Source: Rhodoligotrophos appendicifer (GTDB lineage: Bacteria; Pseudomonadota; Alphaproteobacteria; Rhizobiales; Im1). From it: a DNA stretch of 64,000 nucleotides. How positions within the stretch are numbered: position 1 is the stretch's first letter; every line of letters starts with the position of its first letter. This document shows, piece by piece, positions 54,633 through 63,423 of this stretch. The stretch spans positions 167,438 through 231,437 of the forward strand of contig NZ_VHKL01000011.1 of NCBI RefSeq assembly GCF_007474605.1. Direction: 5' to 3'. The position numbers and the translations under genes are program-made. Below the pieces are notes generated by a model. The model was not told the origin of the DNA, did not search any database, and saw only the letters and a list, made by a program, of their open reading frames with translations.

Positions 54633-55227
54633 TGGCTTGCAACTATTTCGGCCGGTGTGGAAGCAGCATCTGCCCGTTCTGCCTGTCAGATGAAAGGATA
54701 TTATTTCCCATGTAATCTGCGGCCAGGGGCTTGTCGGTTACGAGACAGTCACTTCAGGTTCCAGTCAGCTTTCTCAGACAAGAACTCCCTTGGCAATTTT
54801 GTTGATCATCAATCCAGTCAAACCCAAAGCAAGCGCGGACCATCTGAAGCTCATTAAGTACTCGGCTTAAAGAATTCCGCGTGACAGACATTGGTACATG
54901 ACCGGCCACTTGACGCTAGTAATTCGCTCATTTTTCGCTGGAGGGGGTTTTGCGCATTCCCGACGCCCCCTATTGATCGACATCGACTTCCTTATGCACA
55001 TGAACGAGACCCGTTCAATGTACATCCCGCACATCGCGTTTCCAAAATTTCTGCTAAAAGAAATCTATGGAGGGAACGACCTGGATCTGTCGCCAGCAAA
55101 GAGGCCCTAAAGCAGCCTTAAAAGCGAGAGTGACACGACAACCTGGCGGTGGTTTCTAGAACTATCGTCAGCTGTGAGCGTCCCTATTGGTCAGCTGAGG
55201 CCGATGAACCCCCCACGCGGGGGCACC

Positions 55228-55266
55228 CGGCAAACATCCATGGGACTCCTACGGGTCCCTTTGCCG
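55228..55266. repeat. Foldback: CGGCAAA/TTTGCCG with nested GGGAC/GTCCC
   Basis: Outer arms CGGCAAA (55228-55234) and TTTGCCG (55260-55266) flank inner arms GGGAC (55242-55246) and GTCCC (55255-55259). A CCCCC-ACGC-GGGGG hairpin lies just before (55210-55223). The structure suggests an RNA element or end of a mobile element, but no family was recognised. Confidence 0.4.
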
Positions 55267-55546
55267 TACATGGTAATCTGCTTAGGGAGGCGGCTGCCTG
55301 TCGGCTTTACGCGCCACCGTAGCATGGTCGCTTTTGACCAAAGTCGATCGTGAAAACCAGCGTTGTTGCGCAGAAAGTTAGTTAGACTGCAGTTTACCCT
55401 AGGTGATAAAGAGGTGCCGTTTGTACGGCTTACTGCCAATGAAGGGGCACAAACGGTCGAGATGCTGTGCCCAGAAGAACATGATTTTTGGGACCTTGCC
55501 CGCTCTCTCCTGCCGGTCATAGTACTGGCTGCTGCTGCCGTTAGCT

Positions 55547-56782
55547 TCACCGGTGCTTTGTGGAAAGCTCGTCCTGAAAAATTCTTTTATAAAGAGCAGT
55601 ATGTTGGTTGATATATTGCGCGAGTGAGAAATTATCGACGACGCGCTCACGTGCTTTTAAACCAAGCTGGCGGCGATCATCATTGCTAAGGTCAAGCAAC
55701 GAGGCCAATGCACTGGCTAAGGCCTCTGGCTGTCCTGGAGATGTTATTATTCCGGTGAGCCCGACAACATGTGGACAGTCTCCAATGTTGGTAACAACGG
55801 AGGCGACCCCACTGGCCATCGCTTCAGCCGTGGCACACGAGAAAGCCTCTCCCCACGTCGAACTGATAGCGTGGATATCAAGGCCCGGCATAATGTCAGC
55901 GATGATAGCGTCTTCACCTCTAAAACTGACCCTGCTTTCGAGGCCAATGCTGCATGCCATTTTCATGGCTGCCCCGTTCGGTTGACCGGGTCCAACAAAT
56001 AAGCCGTGAACGTCGTAACCTTGCTTGAGAAGAATGGCGAGTGATCGAACAAGATCGCACTGGCTTTTCATAGGATGACATCGGCCCACGCTTCCGATGA
56101 TCATCCGCTCTGGAGGTATGTTTAAGCTTTGCGCTAGCCGGCCTTTCGCTTCCCAATCCGGCCTGAAGTTAGAGCAGTCGACACCATTGTAGATGATCAC
56201 GCTGCGGGCAGGATCGAAGCCGGCCGCTTCATGCTGTTTGGCGGCAACTCGCGAGCAGTAGACTATGGCTGAGGTTCGGCTCGACAAAAGGGCAGACAGC
56301 TGGACAGTCCGCCTCGTCAGTGATTTTTCAGTACGAAGATCATACAGTGAGTGATGGATGCTCCAGATGACGGGGGCAGAGCAGGATCCCACCATCGCCC
56401 CTAAAGTACCGGCAACGTTCCCATGATACATCCACCCGTGAATAAGACGAGGATGGGTCCTTTGGATGAGTCGCGTCAGGGGCGCCAACTTTCCCAGCTG
56501 CAAACGTCCGCGTGGAACATCCAAACTGTGCACTGAAATTCCAGCTTGGGTAATCGCCGCCTTCAGCCGGCCTGGCTTCATTAGCGAAAGCACCGTGCTG
56601 TCGCGGACCGCAGAAGAGCCGCTCGTGAGGAGTTGAGTTAACATGCATTCCGCACCCCCAATATCAAGGTCGGTGATGCAATGTAGTACACGGCCCGGGT
56701 GAGGACCTCCTTCGAGATTATCCGGAGGGGGCACCGCGACTGGAAGGCCTATCGCAACCGGTTGGCTTGCCAGCCCGTGCAT
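55547..56782 (-). CDS. Glycosyltransferase family 4
   Basis: The 411-residue GT-B fold enzyme has the N-terminal VLHCITDLDIGGAECML loop, IIYNGVDCSNFRPD, a MIIGSVGRCHPMKSQ donor-domain start and a GEAFSCATAEAMASGVASVVTN nucleotide-sugar motif (E-x7-E type, given in part). The ATG at 56782 has AGGAG upstream. A TTG further out would overlap the sulfotransferase more. It overlaps the upstream sulfotransferase by 34 bp and is probably co-translated. It would add a sugar to a surface glycan or lipid. Its GC is lower than that of the left part of the window. Confidence 0.88.
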   Translation of the reverse strand: MHGLASQPVAIGLPVAVPPPDNLEGGPHPGRVLHCITDLDIGGAECMLTQLLTSGSSAVRDSTVLSLMKPGRLKAAITQAGISVHSLDVPRGRLQLGKLAPLTRLIQRTHPRLIHGWMYHGNVAGTLGAMVGSCSAPVIWSIHHSLYDLRTEKSLTRRTVQLSALLSSRTSAIVYCSRVAAKQHEAAGFDPARSVIIYNGVDCSNFRPDWEAKGRLAQSLNIPPERMIIGSVGRCHPMKSQCDLVRSLAILLKQGYDVHGLFVGPGQPNGAAMKMACSIGLESRVSFRGEDAIIADIMPGLDIHAISSTWGEAFSCATAEAMASGVASVVTNIGDCPHVVGLTGIITSPGQPEALASALASLLDLSNDDRRQLGLKARERVVDNFSLAQYINQHTALYKRIFQDELSTKHR

Positions 56783-57642
56783 ACCAAGAGCTCCTGAGCT
56801 TGGATGTTCAGGTCGCGGTGACAAGTGCTTTCCACAAAGTCGATGAGTGAAGGGCTTAGATAGTCGGAAAATCCACCCACTTTTCCCTTCCGCATACGCA
56901 AGGCTTCAGTGTCGCCGCGGTCGTAATGATGGCCTGGAATGCCTTCGCGGCGCTCCTGGGCCTGCATCCTGTCGAAACTGGAACAATCGAGCGCAGCAAC
57001 GAGCCGGCGCGCGTTGTACGGGCATTCAAGAAACTCAAGTATTCTCGCTATGGAGAATTCTGAATTGGATGACAGTTGCTCATAGCTGACAATGATGTGC
57101 CGGTGATATTTCAGGCGCTCTGCCCATCCGTTAAGATATTTGATGAAGGCTGGCAGCCCGAGATCTCTATGGGTTAGAAATTCCTCAAGTGAGCCCGCAA
57201 ACCTGTGCTTCTGCCGCTGCGCATGAAAGTAGGCCGACACCATAAGATCACGCGGATCGCGAACCAGGAAAATTACGGGCTTCCTGAGGAAGATGGCCGT
57301 TGCATAGGGTTGATGCGTTGCAAGGATTAGCGGAATTCTAGCGCTATGCGCCCTGGTCCGGAATGCCTGCACGCCTCTGATAGGGTCGAAATCGAAGTTT
57401 GGGACAAAGGAGAACATGTTGCTGAGATCAACCCTCTCTTGGAAGGCGGATCCCAAGGCAAAATAGTTGGCTAGAATGAAGCGCAGCCATGTTCGGCCTG
57501 ACTTTGGGTAAGAAACGAGAAAGCTGTCAGCCGCAATCGCGTTGGAGATTCGTTTGATGCGTCTCCCAAGAGAAGCGGTTGCGTAAGACGTAGACAACCG
57601 ACCAGATTCAAATGGCGTAAAATCGTAAATCGTATTCGCCAA
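56749..57642 (-). CDS. Sulfotransferase domain protein
   Basis: The 297-residue protein has the PAPS-binding loop FLVSYPKSGRTWLRF near residues 41-55, the 3'-phosphate site VRDPRDLMVSAYFH near 125-138 and a C-terminal RKGKVGGF loop, as in cytosolic-type sulfotransferases. It starts with TTG after GGGAG. Overlap with the glycosyltransferase gene suggests one pathway that makes a sulfated glycan or lipid, for example a surface polysaccharide or signal molecule. The acceptor is unknown. Confidence 0.88.
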   Translation of the reverse strand: MANTIYDFTPFESGRLSTSYATASLGRRIKRISNAIAADSFLVSYPKSGRTWLRFILANYFALGSAFQERVDLSNMFSFVPNFDFDPIRGVQAFRTRAHSARIPLILATHQPYATAIFLRKPVIFLVRDPRDLMVSAYFHAQRQKHRFAGSLEEFLTHRDLGLPAFIKYLNGWAERLKYHRHIIVSYEQLSSNSEFSIARILEFLECPYNARRLVAALDCSSFDRMQAQERREGIPGHHYDRGDTEALRMRKGKVGGFSDYLSPSLIDFVESTCHRDLNIQAQELLVCTGWQANRLR

Positions 57643-57746
57643 TGTCCAGCTCCCAATAAAAATAACGCGGGGATTATTAGCGAAGACCCAAAGACGGGTC
57701 CGATCACTTCAATAAAAAAGATACTTTAGCTTTAAGAGGGAATCTA

Positions 57747-57762
57747 TATATCAGAAGATATA
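57747..57762. repeat. Perfect inverted repeat TATATC-AGAA-GATATA
   Basis: Six-base arms around a 4-nt spacer in the AT-rich gap between the response-regulator gene end and the sulfotransferase start. It could be part of the promoter of the sulfotransferase/glycosyltransferase pair or a weak terminator of the two-component operon. Confidence 0.35.
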
Positions 57763-57782
57763 CCGGATATGCCCTAAGCCAG

Positions 57783-58427
57783 TTAGCGATCGCGCCAACT
57801 CAGCGCCTTGGCCGCAAGGGTTGTGCGATTGTCCATATGAAGCTTCTGATAGATATTGTGCAGGTGGATCTTCACGGTTCCTTCGGAAACCTGAAGTTTT
57901 CGTGCAATGACTTTGTTGGGATGCCCCTCTGCAATCAGCTCCGCGATTTGAATCTCTCGGGAAGTTAGAGAGCCTTGGACCCGATCCCGCTCCGCTCGCC
58001 GGGCTAAAGCGGGCTGTATTAGATCAGGCGGTAGCCACTTCCGCATTTCCGAAACGGTGTGAAGGCAGTCCAACAAAGTGTCTGGCGCACTCTCCTTTCG
58101 GAGAATACCCCATACGCCAGCGACGATTGCGTCGACGATCTGCGCGTCCGTAATCGTCGCGGTAAGGAAGATAATGCGGGCTGGTGATGGCGAGCGATTG
58201 AGAGCTTGCAGCACCTCAATGCCACTCATCCCCGGCATCGTAATATCGAGTATGGCGAGGTTCGCTTCCGTCCTCAGGATGAGGTCCAACGCCTCGGTTC
58301 CGGTTGAAGCTACGCCAGAAACTTCAAAGGCTGATTGAACGGCGATGAGGTCGCGAAGCGCCGTCAAAACCAGAGGATGATCGTCTGCTATCACGACGGA
58401 AACAGGTCTTCCTGCTGGTGAAATCAT
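57783..58427 (-). CDS. LuxR/NarL-type response regulator
   Basis: The 214-residue regulator has a receiver domain with the acidic pocket (IADDHP) and phosphoacceptor Asp61 in LAILDITMPGMSG, the conserved lysine (LRKESAP), and a C-terminal LuxR-type helix-turn-helix (about residues 153-197: LTSREIQIAELIAEGHPNK and VSEGTVKIHLHNIYQKL). Its start overlaps the stop of the histidine kinase by 4 bp, so the two form a coupled pair. Targets are unknown. The sulfotransferase/glycosyltransferase genes downstream are candidates. Confidence 0.93.
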   Translation of the reverse strand: MISPAGRPVSVVIADDHPLVLTALRDLIAVQSAFEVSGVASTGTEALDLILRTEANLAILDITMPGMSGIEVLQALNRSPSPARIIFLTATITDAQIVDAIVAGVWGILRKESAPDTLLDCLHTVSEMRKWLPPDLIQPALARRAERDRVQGSLTSREIQIAELIAEGHPNKVIARKLQVSEGTVKIHLHNIYQKLHMDNRTTLAAKALSWRDR

Positions 58428-60052
58428 AGCGGCAACGCAATTGTAAGCTCGATGCCATAATCGCGCGGTGAAAATGTGAGACGGCCGCCGAGGTCACGAA
58501 CCCGCGATTTTAGAGATTGTGGCTCAAACTCAATCGGTTTGCTCGGTGTGTCTATCAAACCTCGGCCATTATCGCGCACGCAGAGATGAAGGTTCGTGCC
58601 ATCCTTCTCTATGCGCAAATCAACGAACTTCGCTCGTCCGTGACGGACTGCATTTGCGGTAGCTTCCGAAATGAGAAGGAGGATCTGTGAACAAAAAATC
58701 TGATCAACGATGAAGTCTTCAGGTTTAATCGTTGTTTCAATCTGACATTCCCACTGCTTTGCCAATATCGAAGAAAATCTTCGAACCTGATCAGCAATCA
58801 TAATTGGCTCGGACGGCTCCTTTAGTCGCTCTGCACCTTCGACGAAGTGACGGATTCTTTGCTGCTGGCTCAAAAGAAGGTAAGAGACATCGTCAAGCTT
58901 TGCTCGAACTTCATGAGGCACAAGGGATGCCAGATTCTTTATCTGCAAATTGGCGGCGGTTAAATTTTGCAGGACGGTGTCGTGCATGTCTCGTGCTAGG
59001 CGAATTCGTTCTGTCGCCCGCGCCGTAGAAGCGATTTCGTTTGCGAGAGCAAAGCGCTCCAGCTCCGCGGCTATGTGGGCGGCAATGATCTCTGTAAGCA
59101 AACGGCTATCCACACTTTGGTCCCGAGCACCAAAGACGAAGACGGCACCCTGGAAATGCAAACTGCTGAACTGGGAGAGACAAATTACAGATCGCTGATG
59201 TTCAGAGGAATTCTTTAGATCCGGGATGCTTGCCAGGTCGAACGAGGACGACAGCGGGTGCAGCAAAATGGAAAAGCTACAATTCAAGCCATTCCAATCT
59301 GCGATACGAACTTTGGGCTCATCTTTGTCCTGCCAGATCACGACCACTCGAGAAGCCCCAAGAACTTCGCCAGCATGGCTCAAGGAGCTTGCCAGGGGAG
59401 GGTGATCTAGCTGAGCGGCTGTCGTCGTCGGCCAAGATGCAAGCTTCGCCAAACGATATTGGCTGCGTTCTCGATAGGCGCAGAAGTATCCTAGCATAGC
59501 CGCCGTAACCAGCAGGTTTGCACTGCGCATAATCAATACATTTAGATCTGAATCTCTGCTCATCGACATGTCCAGATCAGGCCAACTCAAACCGATGAGG
59601 GATACTTCCAGGACGATCACTGTCGCAAGCCCGCCGCGCCAGCTCCAACGCATCGTGCCGGTCAACAATGCAAATGTAAGAAATGCAAAAAATGGACTCT
59701 GCAGCCCGTCGGTGAAGTGGACCAGGATGCACAGGGTGCTGATGTCAAGGGCATGGGTGACGATTTGGCTGGTCTCACCTGGGGGACGAATAAGAGATGA
59801 GCCCGCCGACCCAAGCGCGAAAGCTAGGTAAGCCGCGAGAATAAGAAAAGTCACCTCTATGTTTCGAGAAGGGTGGGTTGGGTCGAGATAGACAGCGACA
59901 ATAGCGATGCTGGCAAAAACAAGGCGCCCAAAGGCGATCAACCGCTCCGGATGCGAAGAAAAAAGTAGATCAGCTAAATAGGATCGCGTGATCCAGAATT
60001 TTGAACTTCTTTTTTCCACTGTTGTTCGGAATGTCCGTTCAGTTTCAAGCAT
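58424..60052 (-). CDS. Sensor histidine kinase, NarX/DegS-like HisKA_3 type
   Basis: The 542-residue kinase has an N-terminal region of about six membrane helices (residues ~30-200), a soluble middle domain, the HisKA_3 phosphorylation site ERIRLARDMHDTVLQNL with His357, and an ATPase domain with NAVRHGRAKF (N-box) and DNGRGLIDTP. It is the partner of the response regulator downstream. The membrane-integral sensor part is unlike the periplasmic loop of NarX, so nitrate sensing should not be assumed. Confidence 0.9.
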   Translation of the reverse strand: MLETERTFRTTVEKRSSKFWITRSYLADLLFSSHPERLIAFGRLVFASIAIVAVYLDPTHPSRNIEVTFLILAAYLAFALGSAGSSLIRPPGETSQIVTHALDISTLCILVHFTDGLQSPFFAFLTFALLTGTMRWSWRGGLATVIVLEVSLIGLSWPDLDMSMSRDSDLNVLIMRSANLLVTAAMLGYFCAYRERSQYRLAKLASWPTTTAAQLDHPPLASSLSHAGEVLGASRVVVIWQDKDEPKVRIADWNGLNCSFSILLHPLSSSFDLASIPDLKNSSEHQRSVICLSQFSSLHFQGAVFVFGARDQSVDSRLLTEIIAAHIAAELERFALANEIASTARATERIRLARDMHDTVLQNLTAANLQIKNLASLVPHEVRAKLDDVSYLLLSQQQRIRHFVEGAERLKEPSEPIMIADQVRRFSSILAKQWECQIETTIKPEDFIVDQIFCSQILLLISEATANAVRHGRAKFVDLRIEKDGTNLHLCVRDNGRGLIDTPSKPIEFEPQSLKSRVRDLGGRLTFSPRDYGIELTIALPL

Positions 60053-61324
60053 GCGCCTGATTTAGGAATAGGCCACTCAGTTGAGTGTGTCTCGTCAGGT
60101 TGATCAGAAAAGCCTGTGGAATCTGGGTCTCCAATGTTCCAGACAAATCGGTATTGCCTGCGTGGCAAGAAAGCCCCAGAAGTCCGCAACTGGCTTTTCA
60201 GATCTAGGCGTCAATTGTGGGCTGCAGGTACCCGATGCGAGGGTCCATGCACGCACAGAGCTGGCCGACATTTGCCTTATGGAGCATGATCACAAAGGGC
60301 TGATCCGGAGACGCCCATCAGCAGGAATGCGGTCGCTGCCGCAACTCTACGGCGTCTGCGCTTTCAAGACACTCCGGCCTAGTACATTCCGAAGACTGCT
60401 TATCGGAACCTATTTCACGGGAGCGGCGTGATCCTGGAAGCCGGCAAAATGAAACAGACGTTCAACACCTCCTTGAGGCGTTTAAAATTTTTAGCTTCAT
60501 GATGACTCGCAGTGGCTTTAGTATTGGCTCAGGCTTCACGATTGAGCTGCAAGAATATCAATCCGCAACATTTTTATTAAGAGCCAGTGCGCTTTTGCGC
60601 AGGTCTGTCAGGTAAATCCGAAGCGATACGGATCTTCAATTGCGTTTAAATGCGCCACCAAATCGAGGTGCATCTAATGGCTGTCCAGATAAACCCGCGG
60701 ATTCAGTTCACACAAACTGAGCGGATTCATCTTTGGCGCTCAAGAACGGGAGAAGTGCCAGCCATTAATCCATCTAAGAAGGATATGCGTCCTCTCTGAG
60801 AGCATCAACACGCGCCCCTCTGCGCAAGCCACATATGATTTCGAGCCTTCAAAAGAGTAATCTCTGTTCACAAGGCTCTCTTTAGAAAGTCATAAGCTCC
60901 ATTTACATTTTCTCTCACGCAGGAAAGCAGGAGGGTTAGGTCGTCAAATTAAGCCTTTTATTCTACGTAAATTTTGGAACAAACAAGTAAATCTTGCATC
61001 TGATCACGAAGATCGGGTGCGTCAGGTAAAGCCTTATTGCAGCATCGAACTTTTCGCCCGCAACTACGTTTCTGACTCCAAAGTTCGAATCAGTTGTGCA
61101 GATGCCGCATCGTAACCTTCTACAGTCCCCAGCCGAACGCGCCATCTCCAGACCGGAGAGCGTTCAGCCTATCCAGAAATTGGGTGCGGTCCTGAGCAGG
61201 AGCATCCTTATAAACGCACTCATCCCCTCCTTGGCAATTTGGGCTATATTCATCGTCCTAATCTCCGGTTGATGGATGAGGCCATGACCTTCGTCTCCGG
61301 CGGCCGAGCGCAACCGTTCTCATT

Positions 61325-61358
61325 ATTGTGGGCCATCCGAAATTGTGGGCCATCCGAA
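61325..61358 (+). repeat. Two perfect tandem copies of a 17-bp unit
   Basis: ATTGTGGGCCATCCGAA occurs at 61325-61341 and again at 61342-61358 without interruption. It looks like a recent slippage or target duplication. Confidence 0.8.
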
Positions 61359-61402
61359 ATGGGATTAGCCTTGCACTGATGCTAGGGAGGTTCTGGCATC
61401 AG

Positions 61403-61448
61403 GCCGGCGGAGTCCGGGTGGGCCTAAGCTTACCGCAACTCCGCCGGC
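61403..61448. repeat. 11-bp inverted repeat GCCGGCGGAGT / ACTCCGCCGGC
   Basis: Perfect arms at 61403-61413 and 61438-61448 with a 24-nt loop, ending 41 bp before the methyltransferase start. It could be a regulatory hairpin in the 5' leader or an operator. Confidence 0.5.
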
Positions 61449-61489
61449 GCCAAAACCATTCGGCGAGCGGCTAGAGTACGGAGAACCCG

Positions 61490-62293
61490 ATGGCCTCAAG
61501 CTTCAATGTTCACGATGCGGCGGGATACGAACAGCTTATGGGGCGATGGAGCAAAAGACTCGCTCCTCTGTTCATTGAATTTGCGGGTATCGCGAATGGA
61601 GAGAAGATTCTCGATGTCGGGTGCGGAACTGGAAGCCTGACCTTCGCGCTCGCAAACTCAGCTGAACTTCGCGAAATCAAAGCCATCGACTATTCACCTG
61701 TCTTTGTCGAAGAATTGACCCGGCGAGCCAAGACAAACTCAAATATCACGGTCCAGCAGGCGGATGCCTGCGCTTTGCCATTCGAATCCGGGACATTTGA
61801 TCGTGCTTTGGCTCTGCTCGTGCTGCACTTCGTGCCAGAAGCCAAGAGGGCAATTGCTGAGATGCGACGCGTCGTTCGGACAGGGGGCGTGGTCGCTGCG
61901 GCCGTATGGGACCATCTCGGTGCTATGCCAAGCACCCGGATGGCCGTTGATACAATAGCAGCGCTAACCCCTCAGGGTCGCGAGTTGCGCACCAGATATT
62001 TCTTCCAGCCGATGATGCAGCCGGGCGAGATGAAACGAGCCTTTATTGATCAGGGTCTACTGGATGTCTCAGAGAGACAGCCGATGATCCGAATGGACTT
62101 CCAAAGCTTTGATGATTATTGGGCGCCTGTCGCAGCTGGCGAAGGTCCACTTGGCAAGTGTGTTGCCGCGTTTGACGCTCAAGAAAGGCCTCGTATCGAG
62201 GCTGCCGTGCGAGATGCCTATGAAGCTGGCCGACCTGATGGCCCCCGTTCTTTTGCCAGCGTCGCGTGGGCCTGTAGGGGGATTGCTCCTTAG
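61490..62293 (+). CDS. Class I SAM-dependent methyltransferase
   Basis: The 267-residue protein has motif I EKILDVGCGTGSLTFAL near residues 38-54, the post-I acidic strand IKAIDYS, LPFESGTFDRALALLVLHF (motif IV region) and RVVRTGGVVAAAVWD, all as in the UbiE/Methyltransf_11 group. It methylates an unknown small molecule. It stands alone, with a hairpin leader upstream and the MaoC pseudogene downstream on the other strand. Confidence 0.9.
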   Translation: MASSFNVHDAAGYEQLMGRWSKRLAPLFIEFAGIANGEKILDVGCGTGSLTFALANSAELREIKAIDYSPVFVEELTRRAKTNSNITVQQADACALPFESGTFDRALALLVLHFVPEAKRAIAEMRRVVRTGGVVAAAVWDHLGAMPSTRMAVDTIAALTPQGRELRTRYFFQPMMQPGEMKRAFIDQGLLDVSERQPMIRMDFQSFDDYWAPVAAGEGPLGKCVAAFDAQERPRIEAAVRDAYEAGRPDGPRSFASVAWACRGIAP

Positions 62294-62386
62294 GGAAGCA
62301 GCAAAATCTTGAGTTCGCGTCTGGGGAGGCAGAACGGCAGCTCCAACTAGTGCATATCCACGAAGCTTATCTGCGCAGCGCTGTCA

Positions 62387-62818
62387 TCACAGCGCCCTTT
62401 CGATGGCTTCCCCCGTCTGCACTAGCTCGCCGCGCTGGTTCCTGGCTTGCACCTCGAAACGAATTCGCCGCTTTTCGTCGTCCTTCGCTGCGAGACGAAC
62501 CACTGTCGTCACTGTATCGCCGATGACAACAGCCCTCAGGTATTTGGCCGATGTCGACAGTAAGGCAGTGCGTACCCTAAACCGCTCGCAGAATTGCACG
62601 ATGGGCTTCGACATCAACGCTGACGTCATGACACCATGCGCGATCCGATCCGGATAATGGGTGTTGGCCCGCGCCCAGTCCCCGTCCAAATGGAGCGGAT
62701 TGAAACTTTGGATGGCGTGGGCAAAGGCGTCGATTGACTCCCCGTCAATGACCTAGCTACTGGATTCCCAGTCCCCAACGGTCAAGGACTCATAAGTTCC
62801 CGTCCAGTCTCCAGTCAT
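62387..62818 (-). pseudogene. MaoC-like dehydratase interrupted by an in-frame TAG
   Basis: Reading from ATG 62818 (with GAGGATAAACTG upstream) gives MTGDWTGTYESLTVGDWESSS, then a TAG at 62753-62755, and the same frame continues VIDGESIDAFAHAIQSFNPLHLDG, the MaoC/hot-dog hydratase motif, then IAHGVMTSALMS to the stop at 62387. Both parts together give a full-length MaoC-like protein of about 143 residues. Only the downstream part would be visible as an ORF, starting at a non-canonical codon. The TAG therefore makes this a nonsense pseudogene (or a base-call error). An intact copy would hydrate an enoyl-CoA. Confidence 0.8.
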
Positions 62819-62853
62819 CAGTTTATCCTCACGATAAACCTCACCGTCACATC

Positions 62854-62928
62854 TCAGCCGCGGATGCTTTTTAACCATTCAGTAGCGTCGGCGACCGGAA
62901 CACCCATGGTCCCTGATGCGATCCAATG
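62854..62928 (-). pseudogene. C-terminal remnant of an unidentified gene
   Basis: Directly upstream of the MaoC-like gene on the same strand, a frame reads HWIASGTMGVPVADATEWL and ends at TGA 62854-62856. Its coding potential stops near 62925, where the opposite strand begins to match a DNA-ligase fragment. So it appears to be the tail of a protein once co-transcribed with the MaoC-like gene, truncated by a rearrangement. The family is not recognised. Confidence 0.4.
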
Positions 62929-63155
62929 CACTATGCCGGCGGTGTCGGCAGCGGTTTGTCGGAACGTCTATCGAAGGGCCTGAAGGCGCGCCTGGACAAG
63001 ATCGCGATCGCAAGCCGGTGATCAAGGGTCTGCGGGAGAAGGGGATCATCTGGACCGAGCCGAAGGTGGTGGTCGAGGTGGAGTATCGTGGGGTGACCAC
63101 GGCAGACCAGCGCCTTCGGCATCCGGCGTTCAAGGGTGTGCGGGGGGATAAATAG
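62925..63155 (+). pseudogene. C-terminal remnant of an ATP-dependent DNA ligase (LigD-like), frameshifted
   Basis: Two frames together resemble the OB-fold C-terminus of LigD-type DNA ligases. The first (from about 62925) reads HYAGGVGSGLSERLSKGL and hits a TGA at 63019-63021. The second continues RKPVIKGLREKG, WTEPKVVVEVEYRG and LRHPAFKGVRGDK to the TAG at 63153-63155. The frame change lies around 63004-63014. The ligase core and N-terminus are missing. It is a decayed fragment and marks a rearrangement junction near 62925. Confidence 0.75.
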
Positions 63156-63249
63156 TGGATTATCGAAGCAGGTTCCGGGAAAATGTCATAGGTATGGAAC
63201 GACATGGCCGCTTGGCGCTTCGACAGAAAAAGAACAAAGGAATGAAGTG

Positions 63250-63423
63250 ATGCGGAGCTCGGCCACCGTGACAGCTTTTGAATGCCGCGCCCAAGCCTCG
63301 GAGTTCAGGGAACAAGCTGAGATGGAGACGGATCAAGCCCGGAAAGACCTGCTCTTCAACATGGCGCGCACGTGGACTGTTCTGGGGATACAGACTGATC
63401 GTCTCGACGAACTTTCCTCCTGA
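63250..63423 (+). CDS. Small conserved alphaproteobacterial protein
   Basis: The 57-residue product (ECRAQASEFREQAEMETD, then ARKDLLFNMARTWTVLG) matches a pattern common in short rhizobial proteins, with a FRE.AE...D...R..LL.MA..W heptad-like helix pair. It starts at ATG 63250 after GAAGTG. No function is known. It follows the ligase remnant and overlaps the end of the minus-strand DUF2934 gene. Confidence 0.55.
   Translation: MRSSATVTAFECRAQASEFREQAEMETDQARKDLLFNMARTWTVLGIQTDRLDELSS

Larger units (their letters stand above)
53727..55546. other. Gene-poor, lower-GC stretch
   Basis: The 1.8 kb between the DUF35 gene and the glycosyltransferase contains only short openings without convincing homology: one coherent fragment (53977-54435), one 33-codon opening with a good ribosome site (54531-54632) and a foldback (55228-55266). 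It looks like a decayed insertion. No transposase motif was recognised. Confidence 0.6.
60053..61489. other. Gene-poor stretch of about 1.4 kb
   Basis: No opening here shows family features. The longest (60081-60431) has no conserved block and no good start. It contains a 17-bp tandem duplication at 61325-61358 and a hairpin at 61403-61448 just before the methyltransferase gene. It is probably decayed or intergenic DNA. Confidence 0.6.

Noticed and set aside
58424..60052. Nitrate sensing (NarX function) for the kinase
   Set aside because: Only the HisKA_3/ATPase part is NarX-like. The sensor region differs and no nitrate genes are nearby.
60081..60431. 116-codon opening as a gene
   Set aside because: No ribosome site, no conserved block, mixed composition.
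62753..62755. In-frame TAG of the MaoC gene as a recoded (pyrrolysine-like) codon
   Set aside because: No supporting element is seen, and the neighbouring genes are also broken, so a nonsense mutation is simpler.
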